64,000 nucleotides of DNA. Origin: Terrabacter aerolatus (GTDB taxonomy: Bacteria; Actinomycetota; Actinomycetes; Actinomycetales; Dermatophilaceae). The position numbers and the translations under genes were made by a program. Location of the stretch: assembly GCF_007991735.1 (NCBI RefSeq), contig NZ_BJYX01000002.1, positions 62,001 through 126,000 of the forward strand, written 5' to 3'. Shown in pieces: positions 46,185-54,784 of the stretch. Within the stretch, counting starts at the first letter, position 1; the number at the start of each line of letters is the position of its first letter. The notes below the pieces were generated by a model. The model did not search any database. It worked only from the letters and a program-made list of their open reading frames with translations, and was not told the origin of the DNA.

Positions 46185-46212
46185 GTCATCGCGCCCCCTA
46201 TGCTGTCCCCTT

Positions 46213-48801
46213 GTGAAGGCCATCCGTCGCTTCAGCGTCCGCACCGTCCTGCCGAGCCGCATCGAGGGCCTCGGCGTCCTCGCGAGCAACCTGCGTTGGT
46301 CCTGGCACCCGCCGACCCGCGACCTGTTCGAGAGCATCAGCCCCCGCAAGTGGGCCCAGGCGGGGGAGGACCCCGTCAAGCTCCTCTCGCGCCTGTCGGC
46401 CGACGAGCTCGCGTCGCTCGCCGCCGACGACGACTTCGTCGGGCGCGTCGTGGCCGCCAACGAGGACCTGCACCACTACCTCACCGACGAGCGGTGGTAC
46501 CAGTCGTGGAGCCGTGAGCAGGAGGCCGCCGGCAAGGCTGCCCCCGCGGCCGTCGCCTACTTCAGCCCCGAGTTCGGCATCACCTCGGTGCTGCCCCAGT
46601 ACTCCGGTGGCCTCGGCATCCTCGCCGGTGACCACCTCAAGTCGGCGTCCGACCTCGGCGTGCCGATCGTCGGCGTCGGCCTCTTCTACAAGACCGGCTA
46701 CTTCAAGCAGTCCCTGAACCGCGACGGCTGGCAGGTCGAGACCTACCCCGTGCTCGACCCCGACGGACTGCCGCTGTCGCTGCTGCGCGAGGAGGACGGC
46801 ACGCCCGCCGTCGTCACCGTCAGCCTGCCCGCCGGTCGCGAGCTGCACGCGCACGTCTGGAAGGCGCAGGTCGGCCGCGTGCCCCTGCTGCTCCTCGACT
46901 CCGACGTCGCCGGCAACGACGAGCAGACCCGCAAGGTCACCGAGTCGCTCTACGGCGGCGGCGGCGACACCCGCCTGGAGCAGGAGCTGCTCCTCGGCAT
47001 CGGTGGTGTGCGCGCCCTGCGCCTGTGGTCGCGCCTCTCCGGCGCCCCGACGCCGGAGGTGTACCACACCAACGAGGGCCACGCCGGCTTCCTCGGCGTC
47101 GAGCGCATCACCGAGCTCGTCCGCGACCACGGCCTGACCTTCGACGACGCCCTCGAGGCCGTCCGGGCGGCGACCGTCTTCACGACCCACACGCCCGTCC
47201 CCGCCGGCATCGACCGCTTCGACGCCGCGAAGATCAACCTCTTCTTCGGTGGCGCCAACGCCATCCCCGGTGTGCCGGTCGAGCGGCTGCTCGCCCTCGG
47301 TGCCGAGGACTACGACGGTGGCCAGCCGGGCATCTTCAACATGGCCGTCATGGGGCTGCGGCTCGCCCAGCGCGCCAACGGCGTCTCCCAGCTGCACGGC
47401 GTCGTCAGCCGTGAGATGTTCGACGGGCTGTGGCCGGGCTTCGACGACGTCGAGGTCCCGATCTCCAGCATCACCAACGGTGTCCACGCCCCGACGTGGG
47501 TCGACCGCGCCGTCTACGACGTGGCCCGCACGTACCTCGGAACGGCCGACATCGCCGGCGAGGACGCCTGGGGCCGCATCGACGAGGTGCCCGCCGAGGC
47601 CGTCTGGTCGACGAAGCGCGAGATGCGCGAGAAGCTCGTCGCCGACGTGCGCCGCCGCGTGCGCTCCTCGTGGCAGAAGCGCGGGGCGAGCGACGCCGAG
47701 CTCGGCTGGGTCGAGGACATCCTCGACCCCGACGTGCTGACCATCGGCTTCGCCCGGCGCGTGCCGACCTACAAGCGCCTCACCCTGATGCTGCGCGACC
47801 CCGAGCGGCTCAAGCGCCTCCTGCTGCACCCGGAGCGCCCCGTCCAGCTCGTCATCGCCGGCAAGTCGCACCCCGCCGACGAGACCGGCAAGCGCCTCAT
47901 CCAGGAGATGGTCCGCTTCGCCGACGACCCCGAGGTGCGTCACCGCATCGTCTTCCTGCCCAACTACGACATCGCGATGGCCCAGCACCTCTACCCGGGC
48001 TGCGACGTCTGGCTCAACAACCCGCTGCGCCCGTTCGAGGCGTGCGGCACGTCAGGCATGAAGGCGGCCCTCAACGGCGGCCTCAACCTCTCGATCCTCG
48101 ACGGCTGGTGGGACGAGTGGTTCGACGGTCGCAACGGCTGGGCCATCCCGACGGCCGACGGTGTCGAGGACGCCGACCGGCGTGACGACATCGAGGCCTC
48201 GGCGCTCTACGACCTCATCGAGAACGACGTCGCCGCCAAGTTCTACGACCGTGACGCCGCCGGCCTGCCGCAGGGCTGGATCGACATGATGACCCACACC
48301 CTCAAGACGCTCGGCCCGAAGGTGCTGGCCAGCCGCATGGTGCAGGACTACACCGAGCAGCTCTACAGCCCGGCTGCCGGGGCGGGGCGCTCGGTCGGGG
48401 GGTCGGACTTCGCCGGGGCCAAGGACCTGGCGGCCTACAAGTCCAGGATCCGTGCGGCCTGGCCGAAGGTCCGCGTCGAGCACGTCGAGCCCTCGGGCCT
48501 GTCGGACTCGCCGCAGATCGGCGACGTCCTCGACCTGCGCGCCTACGTCGCCCTCGACGGCCTGACGCCCGACGACGTCGAGGTGCAGCTCGTGCACGGT
48601 CACGTCAACGATGTCGACGAGCTGTGGGGCATGGAGGTCGCACCGCTCGCGCTCGTCGAGTCCTACGAGGACGGACGGCACCAGTTCGCCGGGTCGCAGC
48701 CGCTGCGTCGCACCGGCTCGTTCGGCTACAGCGTCCGGGTCGTGCCGAAGCACACCGGTCTCGCCGGACCGGCCGAGCTCGGTCTGGCCCGCAACGCCTG
48801 A
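46213..48801 (+). CDS. glgP: Alpha-glucan phosphorylase
   Basis: 862 residues, GT35 of the long-N-terminal actinobacterial/thermophilic type. AVAYFSPEFGITSVLPQYSGGLGILAGDHLKSASDLGVP is the substrate-binding start; HTNEGHAGFLGVER is the middle block; the PLP lysine lies in CGTSGMKAALNGG near 616. It releases glucose 1-phosphate from glucan, feeding Pgm. GTG at 46213; TATGCT lies 8 bases upstream. It is divergent to the synthetic operon, so degradation and synthesis share a control region. Confidence 0.96.
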   Translation: MKAIRRFSVRTVLPSRIEGLGVLASNLRWSWHPPTRDLFESISPRKWAQAGEDPVKLLSRLSADELASLAADDDFVGRVVAANEDLHHYLTDERWYQSWSREQEAAGKAAPAAVAYFSPEFGITSVLPQYSGGLGILAGDHLKSASDLGVPIVGVGLFYKTGYFKQSLNRDGWQVETYPVLDPDGLPLSLLREEDGTPAVVTVSLPAGRELHAHVWKAQVGRVPLLLLDSDVAGNDEQTRKVTESLYGGGGDTRLEQELLLGIGGVRALRLWSRLSGAPTPEVYHTNEGHAGFLGVERITELVRDHGLTFDDALEAVRAATVFTTHTPVPAGIDRFDAAKINLFFGGANAIPGVPVERLLALGAEDYDGGQPGIFNMAVMGLRLAQRANGVSQLHGVVSREMFDGLWPGFDDVEVPISSITNGVHAPTWVDRAVYDVARTYLGTADIAGEDAWGRIDEVPAEAVWSTKREMREKLVADVRRRVRSSWQKRGASDAELGWVEDILDPDVLTIGFARRVPTYKRLTLMLRDPERLKRLLLHPERPVQLVIAGKSHPADETGKRLIQEMVRFADDPEVRHRIVFLPNYDIAMAQHLYPGCDVWLNNPLRPFEACGTSGMKAALNGGLNLSILDGWWDEWFDGRNGWAIPTADGVEDADRRDDIEASALYDLIENDVAAKFYDRDAAGLPQGWIDMMTHTLKTLGPKVLASRMVQDYTEQLYSPAAGAGRSVGGSDFAGAKDLAAYKSRIRAAWPKVRVEHVEPSGLSDSPQIGDVLDLRAYVALDGLTPDDVEVQLVHGHVNDVDELWGMEVAPLALVESYEDGRHQFAGSQPLRRTGSFGYSVRVVPKHTGLAGPAELGLARNA

Positions 48802-48814
48802 CCGTCGACGACGC

Positions 48815-48850
48815 CGGAGAGCCCGGACCCGCACGGGTCCGGGCTCTCCG
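48815..48850. terminator. Bidirectional terminator between glgP and glgX
   Basis: A 16-bp perfect stem (48815-48830 with 48835-48850), 4-base loop, between convergent genes. Confidence 0.8.
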
Positions 48851-48875
48851 TCTGCCGTGAGCGCCGGCGCAGCGG

Positions 48876-51026
48876 TCAGGGGCGGTGGGTCGCCACCGAG
48901 CGCCAGAGCTGCATCGACGACGGGCCCATCGCGACGAAGTGCCCTGCCGGGACGGAGCCGGACGGAGGCGCTGGCCGCTCGTGCGTGCTGTCCCAGAGCA
49001 GCTCGTAGGCCGTGGCGCCGGGTGCCGAGGGCAGCGTGACGTCGGCGCCGCCGGCCGAGCCGTTGACGACGATGAGCACCGACCGCTCCGAGATCGCCGC
49101 GCCGTTGTAGAGCCCCTGCAGCACGGCGACCGCGGGTCCGTCCCAGCGCTCGCCCATCGGCTCACCGTCGGCTCCGAACCAGGCCAGGTCGGTCGAGCCG
49201 TCGGCGTGGATGCTCCTGCCGGAGAAGAAGGCCCGCTGCCGCAGCACCGGGTGCTCGTGCCGCAGACGCACGAGGTGCCGAGTCGTCTCGAGCAGGTCCT
49301 CCTGCCAGGGCTCGAGCTCCCACGAGGCCCAGCTGATCTCGTTGTCCTGCGAGTACGGGTTGTTGTTGCCCCGCTGGCTGCGCCCGAGCTCGTCGCCGGC
49401 GTTGAGCATCGGGACACCGGTCGAGAGCAGCAACGTGCCGAGCAGGTTGCGCATCGACCGTCGTCGGGCCGCGGCGACGTCAGGGTCGGTGGTGCGTCCC
49501 TCGACCCCGTGGTTCCACGACCGGTTGTCGTTGGAGCCGTCGGTCCCGCTGTGACCGTTGGCCCCGTTGTGCTTGGTGTCGTATGCCGTGAGGTCCGCGA
49601 GGGTGAAGCCGTCGTGCGCGGTGACGAAGTTGACCGACGCGATGGTCCCGCGGTCGTGCCGGTCGAAGAGGTCCTGCGAGCCCGCGAGCCGGGTGGCGAG
49701 CTCACGCACGCCGTGGCCGATCCCACCCGCCGCCGAGGCGGCGAGGTCGCGCAGCCAGAAGGTGCGTGTCGCGTCGCGGTAGCGGTCGTTCCACTCCGAG
49801 AAGGGGGGTGGGAACTGGCCCGTGCGCCAGCCGTGCAGGCCGAGGTCCCACGGCTCGGCGACGAGCTTGGCGCGGGAGAGCGCCGGGTCGGTACGCAGCG
49901 CGACGAGGAACGGGTGGTCGCGGTCGTAGCCGTCGTCCTTGCCCCGGCCGAGGGCGACGGCCAGGTCGAAGCGGAAGCCGTCGACGTGGCACTCCTGCAC
50001 CCAGTAGCGCAGCGAGTCGAGGACCATCCGGGCGACGACGGGATGCGTCAGGTCCAGGGTGTTGCCGCACCCGGTGACGTCGATGTCCCGCCCGCGGCCG
50101 TCGACGCGGTAGTAGGCGCGCTGGTCGAGGCCGCGCCACGAGAGGGTCATGCCGTCGCGGGAGTTCTCCGCGGTGTGGTTGTAGACGACGTCGAGCAGCA
50201 CCTCGATGCCGGCGGCGTGGAGGTCCTTGACCATCGTCTTGAACTCGTCGAGGGCACCCTGCGGGTCGCTCGTCGACGCGTACGCCGCGTGGGGCGCGAA
50301 GAACCCGAGGGTGTTGTAGCCCCAGTGGTTGGTCAGCCCACGCAGCACGAGGTCGGGCTCGTGGGTGAAGGTGTGGACCGGCAGCAGCTCGACCGCCGTG
50401 ACACCGAGCCCCAGCAGGTGCTCGACGAACGCCGGGTGGGCCAGGCCGGCATACGTCCCCCGGAGGTGCTCGGGAACGCCGGGGTGCAGCTTCGTCGCGT
50501 TCTTGACGTGGACCTCGTAGATGAGCGACTCGGTGAGCGAGCGTCGGGGGAAGTCGTCCGAATCCCAGTCGAACTCGTCCTCGACGATGACGCAGCGCGG
50601 CATGTGGGGAGCCGAGTCGCGGTCGTCGCGGACCCAGAGGTCTCCGCGCAGGTCGGGCCCGACGCGGTGCCCGTAGACGGCGGGATCGAGGCGCACCCCG
50701 CCCTCGATGGCCCGGGCGTACGGGTCGAGGAGCAGCTTGGCGGGGTTGTGCAGCAGGGACCGGTCGGGGTCCCAGTCACCGTCGACGCGGAAGGCGTAGC
50801 GCTGGCCCGCCGCGACGCCGGGAACGGTGTCGAACCACGTGCCGTGGGCCCGGTGCCGGAGCCTGACCCGGCGCTCGGTCGTCGTCCCGTCGGCGGCCTC
50901 GTCGAAGAGGCAGACGTCCACCGAGCGCGCGTGTCCGGCGTAGACGCAGAACTGGGCCCCGTCGGCTGTCAGCCGGACCCCGAGCTCCGGAGGCAGGTCG
51001 GGCGTCGCGGGCGGAGGCGGGCACAT
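48876..51026 (-). CDS. glgX: Glycogen debranching enzyme (GlgX/TreX type)
   Basis: 716 residues, GH13_11. N-terminal CBM48-like domain (LTADGAQFCVYAGHARSVDVCLFDE), barrel with DGFRFDLAVALGR (nucleophile Asp), KLVAEPWDLG (Glu) and FVTAHDGFTLADL (Asp). It hydrolyses alpha-1,6 branches left after GlgP action. ATG at 51026 is supported by TACGCT 7 bases upstream. Two octamer copies occur within it, one forcing GCA and one forcing TAT. Confidence 0.95.
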   Translation of the reverse strand: MCPPPPATPDLPPELGVRLTADGAQFCVYAGHARSVDVCLFDEAADGTTTERRVRLRHRAHGTWFDTVPGVAAGQRYAFRVDGDWDPDRSLLHNPAKLLLDPYARAIEGGVRLDPAVYGHRVGPDLRGDLWVRDDRDSAPHMPRCVIVEDEFDWDSDDFPRRSLTESLIYEVHVKNATKLHPGVPEHLRGTYAGLAHPAFVEHLLGLGVTAVELLPVHTFTHEPDLVLRGLTNHWGYNTLGFFAPHAAYASTSDPQGALDEFKTMVKDLHAAGIEVLLDVVYNHTAENSRDGMTLSWRGLDQRAYYRVDGRGRDIDVTGCGNTLDLTHPVVARMVLDSLRYWVQECHVDGFRFDLAVALGRGKDDGYDRDHPFLVALRTDPALSRAKLVAEPWDLGLHGWRTGQFPPPFSEWNDRYRDATRTFWLRDLAASAAGGIGHGVRELATRLAGSQDLFDRHDRGTIASVNFVTAHDGFTLADLTAYDTKHNGANGHSGTDGSNDNRSWNHGVEGRTTDPDVAAARRRSMRNLLGTLLLSTGVPMLNAGDELGRSQRGNNNPYSQDNEISWASWELEPWQEDLLETTRHLVRLRHEHPVLRQRAFFSGRSIHADGSTDLAWFGADGEPMGERWDGPAVAVLQGLYNGAAISERSVLIVVNGSAGGADVTLPSAPGATAYELLWDSTHERPAPPSGSVPAGHFVAMGPSSMQLWRSVATHRP

Positions 51027-51033
51027 GTGTCAG

Positions 51034-51039
51034 AGCGTA
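51034..51039 (-). promoter_or_regulatory. -10 element of leaderless glgX promoter
   Basis: On the minus strand TACGCT, 7 bases, then ATG at 51026. Confidence 0.55.
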
Positions 51040-51092
51040 GGGGGTGGCCGACCCCACTCCCGGGCCGGATCGACCTCGCCGCGTGGGCTCGT

Positions 51093-51098
51093 TACGGT
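51093..51098 (+). promoter_or_regulatory. -10 element of leaderless ybjN-like promoter
   Basis: TACGGT, 7 bases, then ATG at 51106. Confidence 0.55.
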
Positions 51099-51105
51099 TG
51101 GACGC

Positions 51106-51624
51106 ATGACCGATCCGACTTCGCTGCCCAACTTCATGCCGAGCACGCCCGATGCCGGCCCCACCCCCAACGGCGCTGCCGCGAGCGACGCCCCGGTGCG
51201 CGACCGCATCCTCGAGGTGCTGAAGGGCCTCGGCATCGAGGCGAGCATCGACGGGGACGGCGACCTCGAGTTCGCCATCGTCGACGACCAGGGCACGAGC
51301 ACGACCCTCTTCGCCCGGGTGGCCGAGGGCGACCTGGCCCTCGTGCGCTTCTTCGGACAGTGGCAGCTCGCCGACCCCGTGTCGCCCGAGCGCAACGAGC
51401 GCCTCGCCCGCTGCAACGACCTGACGATGCAGCTCAACATCGTCAAGCTCTCGCTCGTCCAGGAGAGCCTCGTCGTGAGCGCCGAGCACGTCATCACCCC
51501 GAACGCCGACCTCGACATCCTCGTGCCGCTCTCGGTCAACCACATCCTGCAGAGCGTCGGCTTCTTCTTCCAGTCCTGGCTGCCGATGGACGACGCCCCG
51601 GCCGGCCCGCTCGGCGACGCCTGA
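51106..51624 (+). CDS. YbjN-domain protein
   Basis: 172 residues. After a Pro/Ala-rich start, VRDRILEVLKGLGIEASIDGDGDLEFAIVDDQGTSTTLFARVAEGDLALVRFFGQWQL matches the YbjN/T3SS-chaperone-like fold, seen as a putative sensory or chaperone module. Function unknown. Its stop overlaps the next ATG (TGATG), coupling it to the enoyl-CoA hydratase. Confidence 0.85.
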   Translation: MTDPTSLPNFMPSTPDAGPTPNGAAASDAPVRDRILEVLKGLGIEASIDGDGDLEFAIVDDQGTSTTLFARVAEGDLALVRFFGQWQLADPVSPERNERLARCNDLTMQLNIVKLSLVQESLVVSAEHVITPNADLDILVPLSVNHILQSVGFFFQSWLPMDDAPAGPLGDA

Positions 51625-52403
51625 TGGGCGAGTTCGTCCGGCTCGAGGTCGAGGACGGGATCGGCACGATCCGCCTCGACCGGCCGAAGATGAACGCCCT
51701 CAACGTCCAGGTCCAGGAGGAGATCCGCGAGGCCGCCGCCGAGGCGACGGCGCGCACCGACGTCAAGGCGGTCATCGTCTACGGCGGCGAGCGCGTCTTC
51801 GCGGCCGGAGCGGACATCAAGGAGATGCAGACCATGTCGTACACCGACATGGTCGAGCGCTCGGGTCCGCTCATGAGCTCGATCACCTCGGTCGCGCGCA
51901 TCCCGAAGCCGGTCATCGCCGCGATCACGGGGTATGCGCTCGGTGGCGGTTGCGAGCTCGCGCTCGCGTGCGACTTCCGGGTCGTCGCGGACGACGCCAG
52001 GCTGGGGCAGCCGGAGATCCTCCTCGGCATCATCCCGGGCGCCGGCGGCACGCAGCGCCTGTCGCGCCTCGTCGGCGCCTCGCGGGCCAAGGAGATCATC
52101 TTCAGCGGCCGCTTCGTCGACGCGCAGGAGGCGCTCGCCATCGGCCTCGCCGACAAGGTCGTGCCGGCTGCCGACGTCTACACCGCCTCGCGCGAGTGGG
52201 CCTCGACCTTCGTGGGGGCCGCGTCCTTCGCCGTGCGCGCCGCCAAGGAGGCCATCGACCGCGGCCTCGAGGTCGACCTCGAGACCGGCCTCGAGATCGA
52301 GCGGATGCTGTTCGCGTCGCTCTTCGCGACGAAGGACCGTGAGATCGGCATGACGTCGTTCGTCGAGCACGGCCCCGGCAAGGCGCAGTTCGAGGGTCGA
52401 TGA
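51624..52403 (+). CDS. Enoyl-CoA hydratase (crotonase)
   Basis: 259 residues. Oxyanion loop ERVFAAGADIKEM near 55; both catalytic glutamates are present in GGGCELALACD and GQPEILLGIIPGAGGTQRL, exactly as in active crotonases, so hydration of crotonyl-CoA is likely. It would dehydrate (S)-3-hydroxybutyryl-CoA to crotonyl-CoA for Ccr, although it lies 25 kb from ccr. It also serves beta-oxidation together with the etf genes nearby. Confidence 0.94.
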   Translation: MGEFVRLEVEDGIGTIRLDRPKMNALNVQVQEEIREAAAEATARTDVKAVIVYGGERVFAAGADIKEMQTMSYTDMVERSGPLMSSITSVARIPKPVIAAITGYALGGGCELALACDFRVVADDARLGQPEILLGIIPGAGGTQRLSRLVGASRAKEIIFSGRFVDAQEALAIGLADKVVPAADVYTASREWASTFVGAASFAVRAAKEAIDRGLEVDLETGLEIERMLFASLFATKDREIGMTSFVEHGPGKAQFEGR

Positions 52404-52418
52404 CCCGTCCACCGCTCC

Positions 52419-52455
52419 AGGCGGACCCGCGGCCTCGGGGCCGGCGGGTCCGCCT
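52419..52455. terminator. Stem-loop after enoyl-CoA hydratase
   Basis: AGGCGGACCCGC pairs with GCGGGTCCGCCT (12 bp); the 13-base loop contains a further GGCC/GGCC pairing. Confidence 0.65.
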
Positions 52456-52479
52456 CGAGGGTCCCGGCGGCCTTCGGCC

Positions 52480-52827
52480 ATGACGGCGCAGCCGGGGCGC
52501 GGACCCCTCGACGTCCTCGTCGTCTACGTCCCCGTCGGTGACACCGACGCCCTGCTCGACGCCCTCTTCGCCGCCGGGGCCGGTGCGGTCGGCGACTACC
52601 GGGAGTGCGCCTTCGTCACCCGCGGCACGGGACAGTTCCGCCCGCTGGCCGGAGCGACCCCGACGATCGGCGTCGTCGGTGACCTCGAGACGGTGGCGGA
52701 GAACCGCGTCGAGCTCGTCCTGCACCGGGCGCTGCGGACAGAGGTCGTCGCCGCGCTCCGGGCCGCGCACCCCTACGAGGAGCCGGCCTTCCACGTCCTC
52801 GAGACCGCTGACCTCGACCCCGCCTGA
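52480..52827 (+). CDS. NIF3/YqfO C-terminal-like PII-fold protein
   Basis: 115 residues. DVLVVYVPVGDTDALLDALFAAGAGAVGDYRECAFVTRGTGQFRPLAGATPTIG and AAHPYEEPAFHVLE match the PII-like insert domain of NIF3/YqfO proteins, which here stands alone. HPYEEPA is the most diagnostic part. Function unknown, perhaps divalent metal or nucleotide binding. Confidence 0.82.
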   Translation: MTAQPGRGPLDVLVVYVPVGDTDALLDALFAAGAGAVGDYRECAFVTRGTGQFRPLAGATPTIGVVGDLETVAENRVELVLHRALRTEVVAALRAAHPYEEPAFHVLETADLDPA

Positions 52828-52903
52828 CGGTTCGGGGGCCGCGGCGCCGGGACCGGGCCGTGGCGGGTGGTGCGGCCGCAGGTTCGGGGGCCACGGCGCC
52901 GGA

Positions 52904-53701
52904 TCAGCCGGTCCTGAAGCCGCCGTTGCTGTGCAGCAGCTGGCCGTTGATCCACGCTCCGGCGTCGGAGAAGAGGAAGCGGACGAGGTCCGCCGTGTCC
53001 CGCGCCGTGCCGAGCCGGCCGGCGGGGGTCTCGGCGACCCCGAGGGCACGGATCCGGTCGTCCATCCATCCGGTGGCGACGGGACCGGGGTTGATGACGT
53101 TGGCCCGGACCCCACGGTCGGCGAGCTCGCCGGCGGCCGCGATGACGATGCGGTCGAGGGCGCCCTTGCTCGAGCCGTAGGGCAGGTTGTGCGTCGTGTG
53201 GTCGCTCGTCAGCGCCACGACGCGTGCGGCGGCCGGCGAGCCGGGTGGCTGGACGGGCAGTCGCTCGGCCAGGGCCCGGAGCAGCAGCCAGGTCGCGCGG
53301 GCGTTGACCGCGTAGTGCCGGTCCCAGCTCTCGAGCGACGTCGACAGGATGCCGCTGTCGACCGACTCGCAGTGCGACATGACGAGTCCGGTCACCGGTC
53401 CCAGACGCTCGGTCGCCGCGGCGACGAGCGCCTCCGGCGTGACCGGGTCCGCGAGGTCACCCGGCAGCAGCTCGACGCGGCCGCCCAGCTCGCGGCACTC
53501 CTGCGCGACGGCGGACGGGTCGTCGGCGCCGCGCTCGTAGCCGAGCCGCTCGTCGTAGGGCTGCCAGTGGCCGAGGGCGAGGTCCCACCCGTCGGCGGCC
53601 AGGCCCAGGGCCAGCTCGGCACCGATGGAGCGACGCCGGCCGACCCCCGTCACGATGGCGACGCGCGGCGGGGCAGGACGGGCCGGTGAGGTGAACGACA
53701 T
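52904..53701 (-). CDS. Short-chain dehydrogenase/reductase
   Basis: 265 residues. Nucleotide motif VTGVGRRRSIGAELA is an unusual variant of TGxxxGxG, similar to enoyl-ACP-reductase-like SDRs; catalytic Ser in VVALTSDHTTHN and Tyr-Lys in LPYGSSKGALD; C-terminus DAGAWINGQLLHSNGGF. Substrate unknown; 3-oxoacyl or sugar reductases share the pattern. ATG at 53701 is the most plausible; an upstream ATG at 53737 adds 12 residues. Confidence 0.88.
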   Translation of the reverse strand: MSFTSPARPAPPRVAIVTGVGRRRSIGAELALGLAADGWDLALGHWQPYDERLGYERGADDPSAVAQECRELGGRVELLPGDLADPVTPEALVAAATERLGPVTGLVMSHCESVDSGILSTSLESWDRHYAVNARATWLLLRALAERLPVQPPGSPAAARVVALTSDHTTHNLPYGSSKGALDRIVIAAAGELADRGVRANVINPGPVATGWMDDRIRALGVAETPAGRLGTARDTADLVRFLFSDAGAWINGQLLHSNGGFRTG

Positions 53702-53862
53702 GCGCCCATCCTCGGCACGGGTCGCCAACGCCGACAAGCGGTTTTGCCCCGGCCGAGCGCGTCTCCCGGGCTCGGCCGTCGGGCTCGTCCGGCGGGCTCG
53801 AGGTCGGCCACGGCATACGCTCGCGGTGGTCTGGTGGTGAGCGTCACGCCACCGGCGTGCGG

Positions 53863-53880
53863 ACTGAGCGGGCGCTCAGT
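53863..53880. promoter_or_regulatory. Palindromic operator upstream of etfBA
   Basis: ACTGAGCG-gg-CGCTCAGT is a perfect 8-2-8 palindrome 82 bases before the etfB start. TGAGCG-N2-CGCTCA is typical of TetR-type fatty-acid regulator sites. The 53702-53961 gap also holds a CACGCC-acc-GGCGTG palindrome, an octamer copy at 53811 and a leader hairpin TGCCGGA/TCCGGCA at 53898-53917. Confidence 0.65.
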
Positions 53881-53961
53881 GAGAGGATGGCAGGCAGTGC
53901 CGGAGCGACCTCCGGCAGCTCCATGAGCACCACCACCAGCAACGGAAGAGGACGTTCACCC

Positions 53962-54744
53962 ATGAACATCGTCGTCTGTGTCAAGTACGTGCCGGACGCC
54001 CAGGCCGAGCGCACGTTCAACGCATCTGACAACACGACCGACCGCGAGAACGTCGACGGCCTGCTGTCGGAGCTCGACGAGTACGCGGTCGAGGAGGCCC
54101 TGAAGATCGTCGAGGCCGGCGAGGGGGAGGTGACCGTGCTGACGGTCGGCCCCGAGGCCGCTGCCGACGCCATCAAGAAGGCCCTGCAGATGGGCGCCGA
54201 CAAGGGTGTGCACGTCAGTGACGACGCCATCCACGGGTCCGACGCCGTCGCCACCTCGCTCGTGCTCGCCGAGGCCATCAAGAAGATCGGTGACGTCGAC
54301 CTCGTCGTCACCGGCATGGCCAGCACCGACGGCACCATGGGCGTCGTCCCGGCCATGCTCGCCGAGCGCCTCGGCCTGCCGGCCGTCACCTTCGCGTCCG
54401 AGCTGACCGTCGAGGGCAGCACCGCGACGATCCGCCGCGACGGCGACGCGTCGACCCAGACGATCACGGCCACGCTGCCGGCCCTCGTCTCGGTCACCGA
54501 CCAGATCAACGAGCCGCGCTACCCCTCGTTCAAGGGGATCATGGCCGCGAAGAAGAAGCCCGTCGAGCAGTGGAGCCTCGCCGACCTCGGCGTGGACGCC
54601 TCGCAGGTCGGCCTCGACGCCGCCTGGACCAAGGTCGAGTCCTTCGCCGCCCGCCCGCCGCGCACCCAGGGCGAGATCGTCGCCGACGAGGGCGACGGCG
54701 GAGCCAAGCTCGCTGCGTTCCTCACCGAGCGCAAGTTCGTCTGA
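53962..54744 (+). CDS. etfB: Electron transfer flavoprotein subunit beta
   Basis: 260 residues. NIVVCVKYVPDAQAERTF at the start, ELDEYAVEEALKI, then LVVTGMASTDGTMGVVPAMLAERLGLPAVT, the AMP/FAD-holding signature of EtfB. With EtfA it carries electrons from acyl-CoA dehydrogenases to the quinone pool; methylsuccinyl-CoA dehydrogenase would be one client. GGAAGAGGA precedes ATG. etfA follows after 40 bases. Confidence 0.96.
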   Translation: MNIVVCVKYVPDAQAERTFNASDNTTDRENVDGLLSELDEYAVEEALKIVEAGEGEVTVLTVGPEAAADAIKKALQMGADKGVHVSDDAIHGSDAVATSLVLAEAIKKIGDVDLVVTGMASTDGTMGVVPAMLAERLGLPAVTFASELTVEGSTATIRRDGDASTQTITATLPALVSVTDQINEPRYPSFKGIMAAKKKPVEQWSLADLGVDASQVGLDAAWTKVESFAARPPRTQGEIVADEGDGGAKLAAFLTERKFV

Positions 54745-54784
54745 CTCGACTTGAAACTCCCAGCCAGCAAAGGAGATCCGCACC

